This document shows positions 29,474-39,109 of a stretch of 64,000 bases of DNA, piece after piece. The DNA is from Pueribacillus theae (GTDB lineage: Bacteria > Bacillota > Bacilli > Bacillales > UBA6769). The DNA lies in the NCBI RefSeq assembly GCF_003097615.1, contig NZ_QCZG01000008.1, forward strand, positions 1 to 64,000, given 5' to 3'. The position numbers were made by a program, and so were the translations under genes. Under the pieces are notes generated by a model, which was not told the DNA's origin, made no database searches, and was given only the letters and a program-made list of their open reading frames with translations. How positions within the stretch are numbered: the first letter of the stretch is position 1; every line of letters starts with the position of its first letter.

Positions 29474-29917
29474 TTATGATAGGTGTTGCTGCACAAGTTT
29501 ATTTACCACACTGCCATCTGCTTTGCCCTTTACTTTCGGCATGATAGCGCCCATCACTTTTCCGAAATCTTTTTTCGACGTGGCGCCGACTTCAGATATG
29601 GTTTCTTGAACGATTTGTTCAAGTTCTTTATCGGTAAGCTGTGTTGGCAAGTAGGCTTCCAACACCTTAATTTCACTTTCTACATTGTTAACGAGATCTT
29701 CTCGCCCGGCTTTATCAAATTCAAGGAGGGAGTCTTTCCGTTGCTTTACTTCTCGTGTCAGAACGGTTAATTCATCTTCTTCCGTTAATTCTCTGCCTAA
29801 CTTTATCGCCTCGTTTTGCAATGAAGAGCGCACCATTCGAATGACAGATAACTTATCCTTTTCCTTATTCTTCATCGCCTGCTTCATATGTTCCATAAGA
29901 AGCTTGTCAAGACTCAT
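29474..29917 (-). CDS. yqeY: GatB/YqeY domain protein
   Basis: A 147-residue protein with the helical GatB/YqeY C-terminal fold seen in amidotransferase subunit B (tRNA-binding tail domain). Family motifs: [36 protein letters not shown] and [20 protein letters not shown]. The precise role is unknown; rpsU-yqeY is a conserved pair. The ATG at 29917 was chosen by a GAGGGTG upstream. Confidence 0.92.
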   Translation of the reverse strand: MSLDKLLMEHMKQAMKNKEKDKLSVIRMVRSSLQNEAIKLGRELTEEDELTVLTREVKQRKDSLLEFDKAGREDLVNNVESEIKVLEAYLPTQLTDKELEQIVQETISEVGATSKKDFGKVMGAIMPKVKGKADGSVVNKLVQQHLS

Positions 29918-29935
29918 TGAAGTGCACACCCTCTC

Positions 29936-30109
29936 TTAAAACTTGCGCTTTCTTGCTGCCTCAGATTTTTTCTTACGCCTTACACTAGGTTTCTCATAGT
30001 GTTTTCGCTTTCTTACCTCAGCCAATGTGCCTTCCTTCGATACTGTTCTTTTGAAGCGACGAAGTGCATCATCAAGTGATTCGTTTTTCCGAACACGAGT
30101 TTCTGCCAT
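29936..30109 (-). CDS. rpsU: ribosomal protein S21
   Basis: A 57-residue basic protein. It reads [20 protein letters not shown] and ends in a [12 protein letters not shown] tail, the complete S21 pattern. GGAGGGAGGG lies upstream of the ATG. It heads the rpsU-yqeY operon (18-base gap) under its own promoter. Confidence 0.95.
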   Translation of the reverse strand: MAETRVRKNESLDDALRRFKRTVSKEGTLAEVRKRKHYEKPSVRRKKKSEAARKRKF

Positions 30110-30172
30110 TCTCTATCCCTCCCTCCGAAACTTCCATACATCAATAGGATGAATGAAAACATGTCTTTTGTC

Positions 30173-30202
30173 ATTATAATATACATGTAGAAGTAGGGTC
30201 AA
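30173..30202 (-). promoter_or_regulatory. sigma-A promoter for rpsU-yqeY
   Basis: On the minus strand TTGACC and a perfect TATAAT are 18 bases apart, ending 64 bases before the rpsU start codon. Confidence 0.72.
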
Positions 30203-30236
30203 CTACTGCTTTTTTTATATTTAACCAACGGCAGCC

Positions 30237-30992
30237 TTACTCGCTAACACCTATTGCATCAATTCGTCTAAGACTTTCGCCTTCAAGACGTGAAATAACC
30301 GGGCAGGCATTTTTTTTCAAAATGTATTCCACATCCTCACCATGGCCTTCATTAACAAGTTTTCTGCCCACTCTTGATGCCTTTAGAAGTTGCTCACCAT
30401 TTTCTTTGTTTCCTTTATAAAAGTGGAGAGCTGCTAAAGCAGAATCAGACATCTCCCAATCAATGCCTTGTGTTTCTCCTGCTTGGATTAAATTCTCAAT
30501 AAAAGATCCTGCTCCATATAAGTCTTCCAGATTAAATTTTTCTGAGGAGCCAGAGCAGACGAGCATGTAAGAGTCCGCACCATACTCATTCATAAGATGG
30601 TTTGCCAAAATTTCTTCATTAAGGATAGATGCTGCATAAACGGCTTTTGCAGCCCAAGAGTTTTTTAAAGCTACAGTACCGTTTGTTGTTGAAAAAATGA
30701 CTCTTTTTCCTTTCACCTTATCTTTCAAGCGTGTCGGAATTGGATCTAAAAACCCCTCGATTGTTATACCAAGATGTTCTCCGACTAACATAAAATTATC
30801 ATCTGCCTGTTTTTCCGCTAATTTTAACGCTTCTTTCCCATCGAGAACAGGAATAATCTCTTTTGCGCCATAATAAAACATCGCAGAAGCGGTTGATGTC
30901 GCAAGCAAAATATCGAAAACGACAGCGATGTTGTTGTTCATAATGTTGTCGTTAATTTCTTCTTTTTTTAGAAGAAGATCAATCTTCCCCAA
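30237..30992 (-). CDS. 2-phosphosulfolactate phosphatase-like (ComB family)
   Basis: A 251-residue protein of the ComB/2-phosphosulfolactate phosphatase family, Mg-dependent hydrolases that in some organisms act in sulfolactate or coenzyme M synthesis. Family motifs: VVFDILLATSTASAMF near residue 26, STTNGTVAL at about 100 and LVCSGSSEKFNLEDLYGAG at about 142. The other genes for sulfolactate synthesis are not next to it, so the substrate here is open. A TTG at 30992 with GGAG upstream is the start. It is 16 bases downstream of the thioesterase gene. Confidence 0.82.
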   Translation of the reverse strand: MGKIDLLLKKEEINDNIMNNNIAVVFDILLATSTASAMFYYGAKEIIPVLDGKEALKLAEKQADDNFMLVGEHLGITIEGFLDPIPTRLKDKVKGKRVIFSTTNGTVALKNSWAAKAVYAASILNEEILANHLMNEYGADSYMLVCSGSSEKFNLEDLYGAGSFIENLIQAGETQGIDWEMSDSALAALHFYKGNKENGEQLLKASRVGRKLVNEGHGEDVEYILKKNACPVISRLEGESLRRIDAIGVSE

Positions 30993-31008
30993 TTACATGC
31001 ACTCCGAT

Positions 31009-31422
31009 CTATTGAATGGTTTGAGTTTTAGTTGAAAGATATTCTTCTAGCTGGTGGCGCATCTCAACTGGAATTGGCTCGCTCTTTTGTTTTTCGAAAT
31101 TGAAATAAACGACGGCTGATTGTCCTTTTGCAATGCATGTTCCTGTTTCTTTTTCTAAAATTTCATGGTTCAGTTCGAAGCTCTTATTTCCTATCTTTAC
31201 AACTTCAGTATTGATTGACAAGATTTGGTCAAAGTAGGCTTGACGAATGAAATCACATTTAACAGAAGCAACGACAAAAGACTTTTCTTTGCTATAAGGT
31301 TTTGTCTTTTTAAAAAATTCAACACGTGCTTCTTCCAAATAAACGAAATAACTTGAATTGTTCACATGCCCTAATAAATCTGTTTCTGAAAAACGGACTT
31401 TCACTTCAATGGTATGCTTCAC
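31009..31422 (-). CDS. acyl-CoA thioesterase, hotdog fold
   Basis: A 137-residue single-hotdog thioesterase of the YbgC/4HBT type. The motif SETDLLGHVNNSSYFVYLEEAR near the N-terminus holds the catalytic Asp and the conserved His-Val-Asn-Asn. It likely cleaves an acyl-CoA, perhaps linked to the thiolase and dehydrogenase genes upstream in the same orientation. The GTG at 31422 was chosen by GGAG 8 bases upstream. Confidence 0.82.
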   Translation of the reverse strand: MKHTIEVKVRFSETDLLGHVNNSSYFVYLEEARVEFFKKTKPYSKEKSFVVASVKCDFIRQAYFDQILSINTEVVKIGNKSFELNHEILEKETGTCIAKGQSAVVYFNFEKQKSEPIPVEMRHQLEEYLSTKTQTIQ

Positions 31423-31462
31423 TCCACTCACTCCAAAAAAAAAATCAAATTAGACCTGTTCA

Positions 31463-31521
31463 ATATAAGTTGAACAAAAGAATTTTAAACACAGAAAGAC
31501 TGCTATTAAAATCTTTTGTTC
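31463..31521. repeat. repeat family A, short form (copy A3)
   Basis: GAACAAAAGA (from 31472) and TCTTTTGTTC (to 31521) are inverted; between them lie TTTTAAACACAG and AGACTGCTATTAAAA. The sequence equals the two ends of the long copies at 32836 and 50703 joined together, and is nearly identical to 52026-52080 reversed. Confidence 0.7.
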
Positions 31522-31560
31522 CCACCATATATTTCTCTATACTACCATAATGAAAGTTTA

Positions 31561-31587
31561 GGCAGCGGCATACCTAATGCCACTGCC
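31561..31587 (-). terminator. hairpin after the thiolase gene
   Basis: GGCAGcGGCAT and ATGCCaCTGCC form an 11-base stem with one mismatch and a 5-base loop. It is 20 bases past the thiolase stop. The T-tract is strong only on the plus strand, so the direction is uncertain. Confidence 0.5.
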
Positions 31588-31606
31588 ATTTTTTTAATTC
31601 ACAAAC

Positions 31607-32788
31607 TTACTCATCTCTTTCAATTACAGTGGAAATTCCTTGGCCTCCACCGATGCAAGCAGTAACAAGGGCACGTACTTTTCCTGTACGTTTCAATTCG
31701 TAAACTGCTTTTGTGACCAAAATACCGCCAGTCGCTCCGAGTGGGTGGCCATGTGCGATTGCGCCGCCGTTTACATTTAGCTTATCTCGATCGATGTTAA
31801 GTTCTTTGTTGCATGCTAGAACTTGGGCAGCAAACGCTTCGTTCAAATAAACGACATCGAAATCGTCGATTGATAGGCCCGTTCTTTCCATTAATTTTCG
31901 CGTTGCTGGAACGGGGCCAATTCCCATTATGTTAGGATCACACCCGGCTACAGCATAGTCTCTAACAACAGCGAGTATTTCAAGTCCTAATTCATTGGCT
32001 TTTGCCCGAGACATAACGACAAGCGCCGAAGCGGCATCATTTAACCCTGAGCTGCTTCCAGCCGTCACTGTTCCCCCCTCTTTAAATACCGGGCGAAGTT
32101 TCGCAAGTGCTTCCATCGTCGTTTCTGGACGTGGATGTTCATCTTTATCGAATATTATCGGTTCGCCTTTTCGTTGAGGCACTGAAATTGGAACAATTTG
32201 CTCATCATAAAAGCCATTTTTCATTGCGTTTGCCATACGCTTCTGGCTTTCGTATGCGTATTCATCTTGCTCTTCTCTCGTTATATTGTATTTTTCGGCA
32301 AGGTTTTCAGCAGTGATTCCCATTGGCGGGTCGCCAATTTCTTTTGGTGACAGCATGGACTTGCGGAACTGGGGCGGAGTAGGGCTATAGGCTTTTGATG
32401 GCCGATTCATTAAGTATGGCGCCCTCGTCATACTTTCTGTTCCACCCGCAACATATACATCTCCAGCTCCAGACCGAATTGCTTGGGCAGCCAGATTAAC
32501 GGCATTGATCCCCGAACCACATTGGCGATCGATAGTCAATCCCGGAACGTCAACTGACAATCCTGTTTGCAAGGCTGTCAATCTTGCAATATTTCCACCG
32601 CCACTTAACACATTTCCGAAAATAACGTCATCAATCATTTCAGGAGTAACTTTTGCACGCTTTACAGCTTCCTTTATGACTTCGGCGCCAAATACATGTG
32701 CGTCTAAACTTGCAAGCGCCCCTCCCTGTCTTGCGATAGCCGTACGAACCGCAGATACAATTACTGGATCTCTGTCATTTTTTGCCAT
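31607..32788 (-). CDS. acetyl-CoA acetyltransferase / 3-ketoacyl-CoA thiolase
   Basis: A 393-residue thiolase. The nucleophilic Cys is in DRQCGSGINAV at about 88; the other catalytic parts are NEAFAAQ, GGAIAHGHPLGATG and CIGGGQG. It either condenses two acetyl-CoA or cleaves 3-ketoacyl-CoA. The neighbouring SDR and acyl-CoA dehydrogenase genes suggest a degradative role, which is inferred. The ATG at 32788 with GGAGAA upstream gives the normal family N-terminus (DPVIVSAVRTAIAR); the upstream extension was discarded. Confidence 0.92.
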   Translation of the reverse strand: MAKNDRDPVIVSAVRTAIARQGGALASLDAHVFGAEVIKEAVKRAKVTPEMIDDVIFGNVLSGGGNIARLTALQTGLSVDVPGLTIDRQCGSGINAVNLAAQAIRSGAGDVYVAGGTESMTRAPYLMNRPSKAYSPTPPQFRKSMLSPKEIGDPPMGITAENLAEKYNITREEQDEYAYESQKRMANAMKNGFYDEQIVPISVPQRKGEPIIFDKDEHPRPETTMEALAKLRPVFKEGGTVTAGSSSGLNDAASALVVMSRAKANELGLEILAVVRDYAVAGCDPNIMGIGPVPATRKLMERTGLSIDDFDVVYLNEAFAAQVLACNKELNIDRDKLNVNGGAIAHGHPLGATGGILVTKAVYELKRTGKVRALVTACIGGGQGISTVIERDE

Positions 32789-32835
32789 TCTCAATTCTCC
32801 TTTTTTCATTATGTATTGATAATTCCTATAAGAAA

Positions 32836-33008
32836 GGAACCAAAGAACTTTAATCCACAGTTGGTTTGAGTTTGACAAAAAAGCTATTAAGACACTCCGA
32901 AGCTTTCCGAGCGATTGAAAGAAAGAAAATACAATGATGGCCGCTCTCCAGCTTTCTACGTTCAGCTATTCAAACTCAAAAGACGGCTGCTTAAAATTCT
33001 TTTATTCC
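32836..33008. repeat. repeat family A, long form (copy A1)
   Basis: A 173-base imperfect inverted repeat. The left arm reads GGAACCAAAGAACTTTAA then GGTTTGAGTTTG; the right arm mirrors it as CAAACTCAAAAGAC then TTAAAATTCTTTTATTCC. The same arms and a related centre occur at 50703-50866. It fills the gap between the SDR and thiolase genes. Confidence 0.72.
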
Positions 33009-33048
33009 ACCTACATAGTAATTATGATAGACTGGTTTGTTTATCCTT

Positions 33049-33822
33049 TTACGAAGAAATTTGACCTCCATCAACAACGATTGTCTGACCTACGACATAG
33101 TCAGATGCTGTTGAGGCTAAAAATAATGCCGCTCCTTTCATATCCGAGTCTTTTCCAAATCTTTTTGCAGGAATCCTTTCTAAAAACTTGTCTCCAACTT
33201 TCTCAAGCAAGCCTTGAGACATTTTCGTAGGAATCCAACCGGGTGCAATTCCGTTTACTTGAATATTATGTTTTGCCAGTTTTACACCAAGATCTCGCGT
33301 AAAGGAAATGACCGCTCCTTTGCTTGCATTGTATGCAACAGTGTCCATCATTCCTTCTGCAGCTCCTTTTAAACCTGCAACTGAGGAAATATTGATGATT
33401 TTCCCTTGTTTGCGTTCAATCATATGTCCGGCAACAGCCTGTGAGAATAAAAAAGTTCCCGTTGCGTTGACGTTCATAACTTTGTTCCATTTATCCAGCG
33501 GGGTTTCCAAAAATGGCGCTCCCCATGTTGCTCCACTGTTATTGACGAGTATATCGATCTGCCCAAATTCCTTCAGCGTTTCGTCAACAACATGTTTAAT
33601 GTCATCAGGATTGGTAACATCGCATTGAAAAGCGAGCGAACCAACTCCCCTTTCTTTTAATTTTTTGCTTACTTCTTCACAAGCTTCTAATTTTCTGGAA
33701 CAGACGACAACGTTAGCGCCAGCTTCAGCAAAGCTTTCTGCCATCATTTCGCCAAGACCTCTTCCTCCGCCTGTAACAATTGCTGTTTTTCCTGTTAAGT
33801 CAAAAATTTCTTTCACATGCAT
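33049..33822 (-). CDS. SDR-family oxidoreductase
   Basis: A 257-residue short-chain dehydrogenase/reductase. The cofactor motif is TGGGRGLGEMMAES, followed by CDVTNPDD and NNSGATWG. The catalytic Ser and Tyr-x3-Lys lie in INISSVAG and YNASKG. It is an NAD(P)-dependent oxidoreductase, possibly of a hydroxyacyl-CoA given its neighbours. The only upstream Shine-Dalgarno-like site (GGGGG) is rather far from the ATG at 33822. Confidence 0.88.
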   Translation of the reverse strand: MHVKEIFDLTGKTAIVTGGGRGLGEMMAESFAEAGANVVVCSRKLEACEEVSKKLKERGVGSLAFQCDVTNPDDIKHVVDETLKEFGQIDILVNNSGATWGAPFLETPLDKWNKVMNVNATGTFLFSQAVAGHMIERKQGKIINISSVAGLKGAAEGMMDTVAYNASKGAVISFTRDLGVKLAKHNIQVNGIAPGWIPTKMSQGLLEKVGDKFLERIPAKRFGKDSDMKGAALFLASTASDYVVGQTIVVDGGQISS

Positions 33823-33962
33823 AAACGAAACATACCCCCTATGTATGTAGCAAATTCAATTTGCTTTCTGTTTTTTATCTTAAAAATTGAATGCTTTCTG
33901 GCTGCCAACGAATATGAGAAGCGTCATCAACTTTGAAAACGCAAAGCCTTACGTTCATCCAT

Positions 33963-35180
33963 TCACTTTTGGATAATTGGATTTTCTCTTAATTCTTGTT
34001 TTGCAATGGCGTTTCTGTGAACTTCATCCGGCCCGTCAGCTAAGCGAAGCGTGCGAATTTTTGCATACATAGATGCAAGCGGTGTATCCTGGCTGACTCC
34101 AGCTGCGCCAAATGCTTGAATTGCTCGGTCAATTACTTTAAGCGCTATATTAGGAGCAACGACTTTAATCATCGCAATTTCCTTTTTCGCCACTTTGTTT
34201 CCGACTGTATCCATCATGTAAGCCGCTTTAAGTGTTAATAAACGAGCTTGTTCAATTTCCATTCTTGAATCAGCAATCCACTCACGGATAACACCTTGAT
34301 CGGCAAGCAGCTTTCCAAATGTCGTGCGCTGTTGGACTCGCTCAATGAGCAGTTCAAGCGCTCGTTCTGCAACGCCGATTGTTCTCATGCAGTGATGAAT
34401 CCGGCCAGGGCCCAAGCGGCCTTGTGCAATTTCAAATCCTCTTCCCTCGCCCAAAATAACATTTGAAACAGGGACTCTCACATCCTTTAATTCAATTTCT
34501 GCATGGCCATGTGGTGCATCGTCATACCCGAATACTGATAAGTAACGCTTTATCGCCACCCCTTCTGTATCGAGCGGAACGAGGATTTGTGATTGCTGCT
34601 GGTGCTTTGGCGCATCAGGATTCGTTTTTCCCATGACAATCGCAATTTTGCAGCGGGGATCAAGCGCACCAGAGGACCACCATTTGCGGCCATTAATGAC
34701 ATATTCGTCTCCATCTCTTACCATATTCAATTGAATATTTGTCGCATCTGATGAAGCAACGCCAGGCTCAGTCATTAAAAATGCTGAACGAATTTCACCG
34801 TTTAACAGAGGGTTAAGCCATTTTTCTTTTTGCTCCTCTGTACCATATCGTACAAGTACTTCCATATTCCCTGTATCAGGTGCGCTGCAGTTAAATACTT
34901 CAGGACCAATGGGGGAGCGACCCATAATTTCACATAATGGGGCATATTCAAGATTTGTTAGACCTGCGCCGTAATCACTTTCAGGAAGGAACAAATTCCA
35001 TAACCCGGCTTTCTTAGCCTTCTCTTTCAACTCTTCCATAATTGGCGGAGCAACCCAACGGCTATCGCCGGCATTCAATTGAGCCTCGTATGTCTTTTCA
35101 TTTGGATACACGTATTCTTCCATAAATTCAGTAACTTTTTTTTGAAGATCCTTTACTTTGTCGCTGTACTCGAAATACAT
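33963..35180 (-). CDS. acyl-CoA dehydrogenase
   Basis: A 405-residue FAD-dependent dehydrogenase. Family signatures: [15 protein letters not shown] (flavin/substrate region, about 135), [24 protein letters not shown] and [17 protein letters not shown]. The length and the [18 protein letters not shown] ending resemble the ACAD10/11-like branch rather than the classic short-chain enzymes. It introduces a 2,3 double bond into an acyl-CoA. AAGGGAGGG precedes the ATG. It is probably the first gene of the cluster. Confidence 0.9.
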   Translation of the reverse strand: MYFEYSDKVKDLQKKVTEFMEEYVYPNEKTYEAQLNAGDSRWVAPPIMEELKEKAKKAGLWNLFLPESDYGAGLTNLEYAPLCEIMGRSPIGPEVFNCSAPDTGNMEVLVRYGTEEQKEKWLNPLLNGEIRSAFLMTEPGVASSDATNIQLNMVRDGDEYVINGRKWWSSGALDPRCKIAIVMGKTNPDAPKHQQQSQILVPLDTEGVAIKRYLSVFGYDDAPHGHAEIELKDVRVPVSNVILGEGRGFEIAQGRLGPGRIHHCMRTIGVAERALELLIERVQQRTTFGKLLADQGVIREWIADSRMEIEQARLLTLKAAYMMDTVGNKVAKKEIAMIKVVAPNIALKVIDRAIQAFGAAGVSQDTPLASMYAKIRTLRLADGPDEVHRNAIAKQELRENPIIQK

Positions 35181-35308
35181 GTTGCCCTCCCTTTTACAAT
35201 GTTAGTTGCAAAGCATAAAACATGTAGAATGTTTTTAAAGAAAACTTGCCAATTGGCTAGCCTTAAAGGAGCAGGCAGAGGCATAATTGCACTTATGCTT
35301 AGGACCTA

Positions 35309-35349
35309 AAATTTGTTACGGCGCCGAATTTCTACCGTGCAACAAATTT
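35309..35349 (-). promoter_or_regulatory. long hairpin upstream of the acyl-CoA dehydrogenase gene
   Basis: AAATTTGTTACGG (35309-35321) pairs with CCGTGCAACAAATTT (35335-35349) with a two-base bulge. It is 129 bases before the start codon, in a 221-base gap that also has a direct repeat (TTGCACGTTAG, TTGCACGGTAG on the minus strand). No T-tract follows, so it looks more like an operator or leader structure than a terminator. Confidence 0.4.
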
Positions 35350-35401
35350 ATACTTTCCTAACGTGCAAAAAATATGAATCTTTGAAAACACCTAGTTTAA
35401 C

Positions 35402-35420
35402 TATAGAATCAATTTCATAA
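35402..35420 (+). repeat. left terminal inverted repeat of the IS
   Basis: Nineteen bases identical to the reverse complement of 36949-36967; they diverge on both sides. Confidence 0.85.
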
Positions 35421-35480
35421 TTCCATATTTTAAAGAAACACAGACCTGCAGAATTTGATTTCTGTTAAAAATTTTAAAAT

Positions 35481-36836
35481 TTAAGCAGCTTGTTGTTGAT
35501 TTAACATGGCATTGATACGATCGGCAGCTAATTTTGAAGCATTATAAACTAAAGTAACGATATCAAAATGCACCTTGGCACGTTTCCCAGTACGATAACG
35601 AACATTGTTCAGTTGGAAATATCCCTTGAGATAAGCATTTACACGCTCCACAGCGGTACGACGTTTAAATATCGTCTTCCAAGCTTTTGATCCCCGAGCT
35701 GGGGCAGTGTATTTTCTTAGATCCGTGGTGATTTTGACTTTATACACCTTTTGGCAGATGCCTTCGTTAGCTAAGGGACAATCTTTACATTCTTTTGGTT
35801 GTGTGTATTTTAGTGTTTCATATTTCGGGTCAAAGCTGTCGTAACGATAGGAATGTTCCCGGAAACATGTGGGTGCAAAATGTTTATCAAAGCCAATAGG
35901 TTCAGGCTCATTACGTTTATTATAAGCAATAACAGCTTGATGCCCCATTTGGTGAATTTGCGTATAAATGGGTTCGAAATCATAGCCTGCATCCATGGTT
36001 TCATAGCGTAGAGAAGACAGAGGTAGACGTTCATGAATACCCTTTAATAAAGGAATCGCTCCCTTTCCGTCATTCAGGTTACCAGAAGAAAAAAGGGATT
36101 GGAAAATGTATTGGCTCGATGTCCCGACAGCTAAGTGAGCTTTATAGCCGTACCAAAACACATTTTTCCCTTCGCTATTTTTCTTTACACCCCATTCAGG
36201 ATCTTGGGGAATTTCAGCGCGAAGTTCGACTAAAGAAACGTCTAACTGATCTTCAATTTTCTTTTCAAAAAGAGGAAGACTGGCTTCACGTTCTGCTTTT
36301 TCAATTAACCATTGTTCCCGTTCTTCTTTTGATTTACGACCACGTTTCTTGGGTTCAGTTTTGGGTTTTTCTTCCTTTGGAGGTGCCTGATCTCGTGCCT
36401 CAAAGTGTGTGGCATCAATGGCAACCGTGTTATCTGTAATAAAACCTTCAGTGATCGCTTGATGAAGAAGTGTTTCTTGAACTCTTTCCAAAACATTCGA
36501 TTCACTGATGACAGTAATCATTCTTGAGTAAGCTGCTTCTGATGGCACAGAATCAGATACCAAAAATCCACAATCAAGACGGAAAATCATATCATTCTTT
36601 AATCGTTTCACTAAATCTTTGATGAATGGAATTCGTTCCGTAATTCTGGCAATCAAGGAGTAAATCATAGCTGCATAGTTAAGGTCAACAGGTCTGCCAA
36701 AACGTGATTTCTTCGTTACCACAGCGAAGATCGGGTCAATGTCAATGGCTGAAAAGATAGCTTCAAATCGTTGGGTAGGTTCTAAATCATATAATTCTTG
36801 CAGGTCAAACAGGCTTCCTTGTCGTATAATAGTCAT
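35481..36836 (-). CDS. IS transposase (IS1182-like, DDE type)
   Basis: A 451-residue transposase. The N-terminal DUF772-type domain (RFEAIFSAIDIDP ... ARITERIPFIKDL) is followed by the catalytic core: IDATHFEARD (first Asp), YETMDAGYD (second Asp) and RRTAVERVNAYLKGYF (Glu). A cysteine cluster CKDCPLANEGICQ lies at about 355-370. A lysine-rich spacer sits at about 155-175. GGAGGAAG is 11 bases upstream of the ATG. No frameshift or internal stop is seen. The family name is from memory of similar proteins, not a search. Confidence 0.88.
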   Translation of the reverse strand: MTIIRQGSLFDLQELYDLEPTQRFEAIFSAIDIDPIFAVVTKKSRFGRPVDLNYAAMIYSLIARITERIPFIKDLVKRLKNDMIFRLDCGFLVSDSVPSEAAYSRMITVISESNVLERVQETLLHQAITEGFITDNTVAIDATHFEARDQAPPKEEKPKTEPKKRGRKSKEEREQWLIEKAEREASLPLFEKKIEDQLDVSLVELRAEIPQDPEWGVKKNSEGKNVFWYGYKAHLAVGTSSQYIFQSLFSSGNLNDGKGAIPLLKGIHERLPLSSLRYETMDAGYDFEPIYTQIHQMGHQAVIAYNKRNEPEPIGFDKHFAPTCFREHSYRYDSFDPKYETLKYTQPKECKDCPLANEGICQKVYKVKITTDLRKYTAPARGSKAWKTIFKRRTAVERVNAYLKGYFQLNNVRYRTGKRAKVHFDIVTLVYNASKLAADRINAMLNQQQAA

Positions 36837-36948
36837 AGGGAGTCTTCCTCCAGTCTTTGAGTTTGTTGTGGTAACTACTCATTTCGACATTTTGGGGAGG
36901 TACTCCTTTTTTTGCGTCTCAAAAGTCTTGGGGCTCTAAGGGTTTAAT

Positions 36949-36967
36949 TTATGAAATTGATTCTATA
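36949..36967 (-). repeat. right terminal inverted repeat of the IS
   Basis: Reverse complement of 35402-35420 over 19 bases, about 110 bases upstream of the transposase start. Confidence 0.85.
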
Positions 36968-37040
36968 AATAAATTTTTCAGAAAACTCAAGTTGTTGAGC
37001 AGACTAATTTTTAATTTTTAGAAAAACAACTAGCTTTTTA

Positions 37041-37691
37041 TTATCCTTCTGAAACGATTGCAACGCTTGCGCTTGCACCAATTCTTGTCGCACCGGCCTT
37101 CACGAGGGCTTCGGCTGTTTCACGATCCCTGATGCCGCCGGATGCTTTTACACCGATATCAGGCCCTACTGCTTTACGCATGAGTTCAACATCTTCAACT
37201 GTGGCACCTCCAGTTGAGAAGCCTGTCGATGTTTTTACATAATGTGCCCCAGCTTTTACCGCTATCTCACAAGCGGTTTTTTTCTCTTCATCTGTAAGCA
37301 AGGAAGTTTCTATAATGACTTTTACAATCGCGCGCCCTCTCGTTGCCATAACGACGGATTGAATGTCCTTTTCAACGAGTTCCGTTTTGCCCTCTTTTAA
37401 AGCGCCGATATTAAGCACCATATCAATCTCATCGGCGCCATTTTCGATTGCTTCATTTGCTTCAAACGCTTTTGTTTCACTTGTTGTGGATCCAAGCGGA
37501 AAGCCGATGACTGTGCAGACTTTGACTGCGCTGCCTTTTAACAGTTCTTTCGCTTTTTTTACCCAAAAAGGGTTGACGCACACCGAACAAAATTGAAAAG
37601 CTTTTGCTTCCTCACAAAGCTCTTCAATTTCCTTTGATGTTGCATCTGCTTTTAAAAGGGTATGGTCAATTATACTCGAAAATGGGTGCAT
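37041..37691 (-). CDS. deoC: deoxyribose-phosphate aldolase
   Basis: A 216-residue class I aldolase that splits deoxyribose 5-phosphate to glyceraldehyde 3-phosphate and acetaldehyde in nucleoside catabolism. The Schiff-base Lys lies in [25 protein letters not shown] and [16 protein letters not shown] are family motifs, and VKASGGIRD supplies the second active-site Lys. The ATG at 37691 matches the family start, with AAGGAG upstream. It lies 70 bases downstream of mtaB. Confidence 0.95.
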   Translation of the reverse strand: MHPFSSIIDHTLLKADATSKEIEELCEEAKAFQFCSVCVNPFWVKKAKELLKGSAVKVCTVIGFPLGSTTSETKAFEANEAIENGADEIDMVLNIGALKEGKTELVEKDIQSVVMATRGRAIVKVIIETSLLTDEEKKTACEIAVKAGAHYVKTSTGFSTGGATVEDVELMRKAVGPDIGVKASGGIRDRETAEALVKAGATRIGASASVAIVSEG

Positions 37692-37761
37692 CGTTTTTTT
37701 ACTCCTTTTTGAATTACAATACCGCAAATTGAATGAAAGTAAACGTGGAGTCAGAAACCGC

Positions 37762-39105
37762 CTAGGATGTCATTGACACATGGTCGCCAAGCACTCGAAC
37801 GAACTGTCCTTCATTATAGGGGTAGCCTGCTTTTATAAGTTTTACTTTTACAAGTTTACCTACCATATCTTCTGTTGCTGGAACTTTTATTCTCAAATAG
37901 TTGTCGGAATAGCCCACGTATAGGCCTGAATCCGGATCTTCTTTAAACGGTTCCTCGGGAATGATTTCAAGCACATCTCCCTCAAACTGTGAAGCATATT
38001 CTTTTGCAAGCTGATCGGAAAGAGCAATTAAGCGATGGACACGGTCATTTTTTATTTCCTCTGGAATTTGGTTGTCCATTCTGGCTGCCGGGGTTCCCGT
38101 TCTTTTCGAGTATGGAAACACATGGAGCTCAGAGAACTTGTGCTCTTTCACAAAATTGTAAGTTTCCATGAACTCTTCTTCCGTTTCCCCAGGAAAACCA
38201 ACGATAACATCAGAGGTGACCGCAAGACCTGGCAATGCTTTCTTTAATTTATTCAGACGATCGGCGAACATGTCCATCGTATATTTTCTCCGCATTCTTT
38301 TGAGGACAGTATCCGATCCGGATTGAAGCGGAATATGCAGATGACGGACAATTTTATCCGAAGAATCAATTGCTTCAATCACGTCTTCAGTTACTTGGCT
38401 TGCTTCAATGGAAGAGATTCGGAGGCGTTTTAGGCCGATCACTTTCTCATCTAAATCACGCAAAAGTTGGGCAAAGTTATAATCTTTCATGTCTTCGCCA
38501 TACCCTGCCGTGTGGATGCCTGTTAATACAATCTCTTTATAGCCCGCATTGACAAGCTGCTGCGCCTGTTTAATGACCGCACCCGGTTCGCGCGAGCGAA
38601 GAAGGCCGCGGGCCCAAGGGATGATGCAGAAGGTACAGAAGTTGTTGCAGCCTTCTTGAATTTTGAGAGAGGCTCTCGTTCTGTCAGTAAAAGAAGGAAC
38701 ATCTAGTTCTTCGTACACCCTCGTTTTCATAATGTTCCCTACGCCATTAATCGGCTCTCTTTCTTTTCTAAACTGTTCAATATACTCGAGCAGTTTCACG
38801 CGATCTTGTGTGCCGACAACAATATCAACACCCGGAATATCCATGACCTCAGCTGAAGAGGTTTGCGCATAGCATCCTGTTACACAAACAATCGCGTCAG
38901 GATTTTTGCGAACCGCACGCCGAATCATTTGCCTGCTTTTTTTATCGCCCGTGTTCGTAACGGTACATGTATTAATGACATAAACATCTGCGCGTTTTTC
39001 AAAATCGACACGCTCATAGCCCTCTTTAAGAAATAGCTGCCAGATGGCTTCTGTTTCGTAGTGGTTCACTTTGCAGCCAAGTGTATAGAAAGCAACGGAA
39101 GACAT
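37762..39105 (-). CDS. mtaB: tRNA t6A37 methylthiotransferase MtaB
   Basis: A 447-residue radical-SAM enzyme converting t6A37 to ms2t6A37 in tRNA. The N-terminal UPF0004 domain binds one Fe-S cluster through Cys residues in [18 protein letters not shown] and VTGCYAQ. The radical-SAM motif is [14 protein letters not shown] domain ends the protein ([19 protein letters not shown]). It follows rsmE by four bases and closes the hrcA operon. Confidence 0.94.
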   Translation of the reverse strand: MSSVAFYTLGCKVNHYETEAIWQLFLKEGYERVDFEKRADVYVINTCTVTNTGDKKSRQMIRRAVRKNPDAIVCVTGCYAQTSSAEVMDIPGVDIVVGTQDRVKLLEYIEQFRKEREPINGVGNIMKTRVYEELDVPSFTDRTRASLKIQEGCNNFCTFCIIPWARGLLRSREPGAVIKQAQQLVNAGYKEIVLTGIHTAGYGEDMKDYNFAQLLRDLDEKVIGLKRLRISSIEASQVTEDVIEAIDSSDKIVRHLHIPLQSGSDTVLKRMRRKYTMDMFADRLNKLKKALPGLAVTSDVIVGFPGETEEEFMETYNFVKEHKFSELHVFPYSKRTGTPAARMDNQIPEEIKNDRVHRLIALSDQLAKEYASQFEGDVLEIIPEEPFKEDPDSGLYVGYSDNYLRIKVPATEDMVGKLVKVKLIKAGYPYNEGQFVRVLGDHVSMTS

Positions 39106-39109
39106 GTTA

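Larger units (their letters stand above)
35402..36967 (-). mobile_element. complete insertion sequence, IS1182-like, 1566 bp
   Basis: A single transposase gene is flanked by a perfect 19-base terminal inverted repeat: TATAGAATCAATTTCATAA at 35402-35420 and its reverse complement at 36949-36967. The outermost TATA could be either part of the repeat or a 4-base target duplication. Both ends and the reading frame are intact, so the element may be active. It sits between the acyl-CoA dehydrogenase gene and deoC. Confidence 0.85.
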
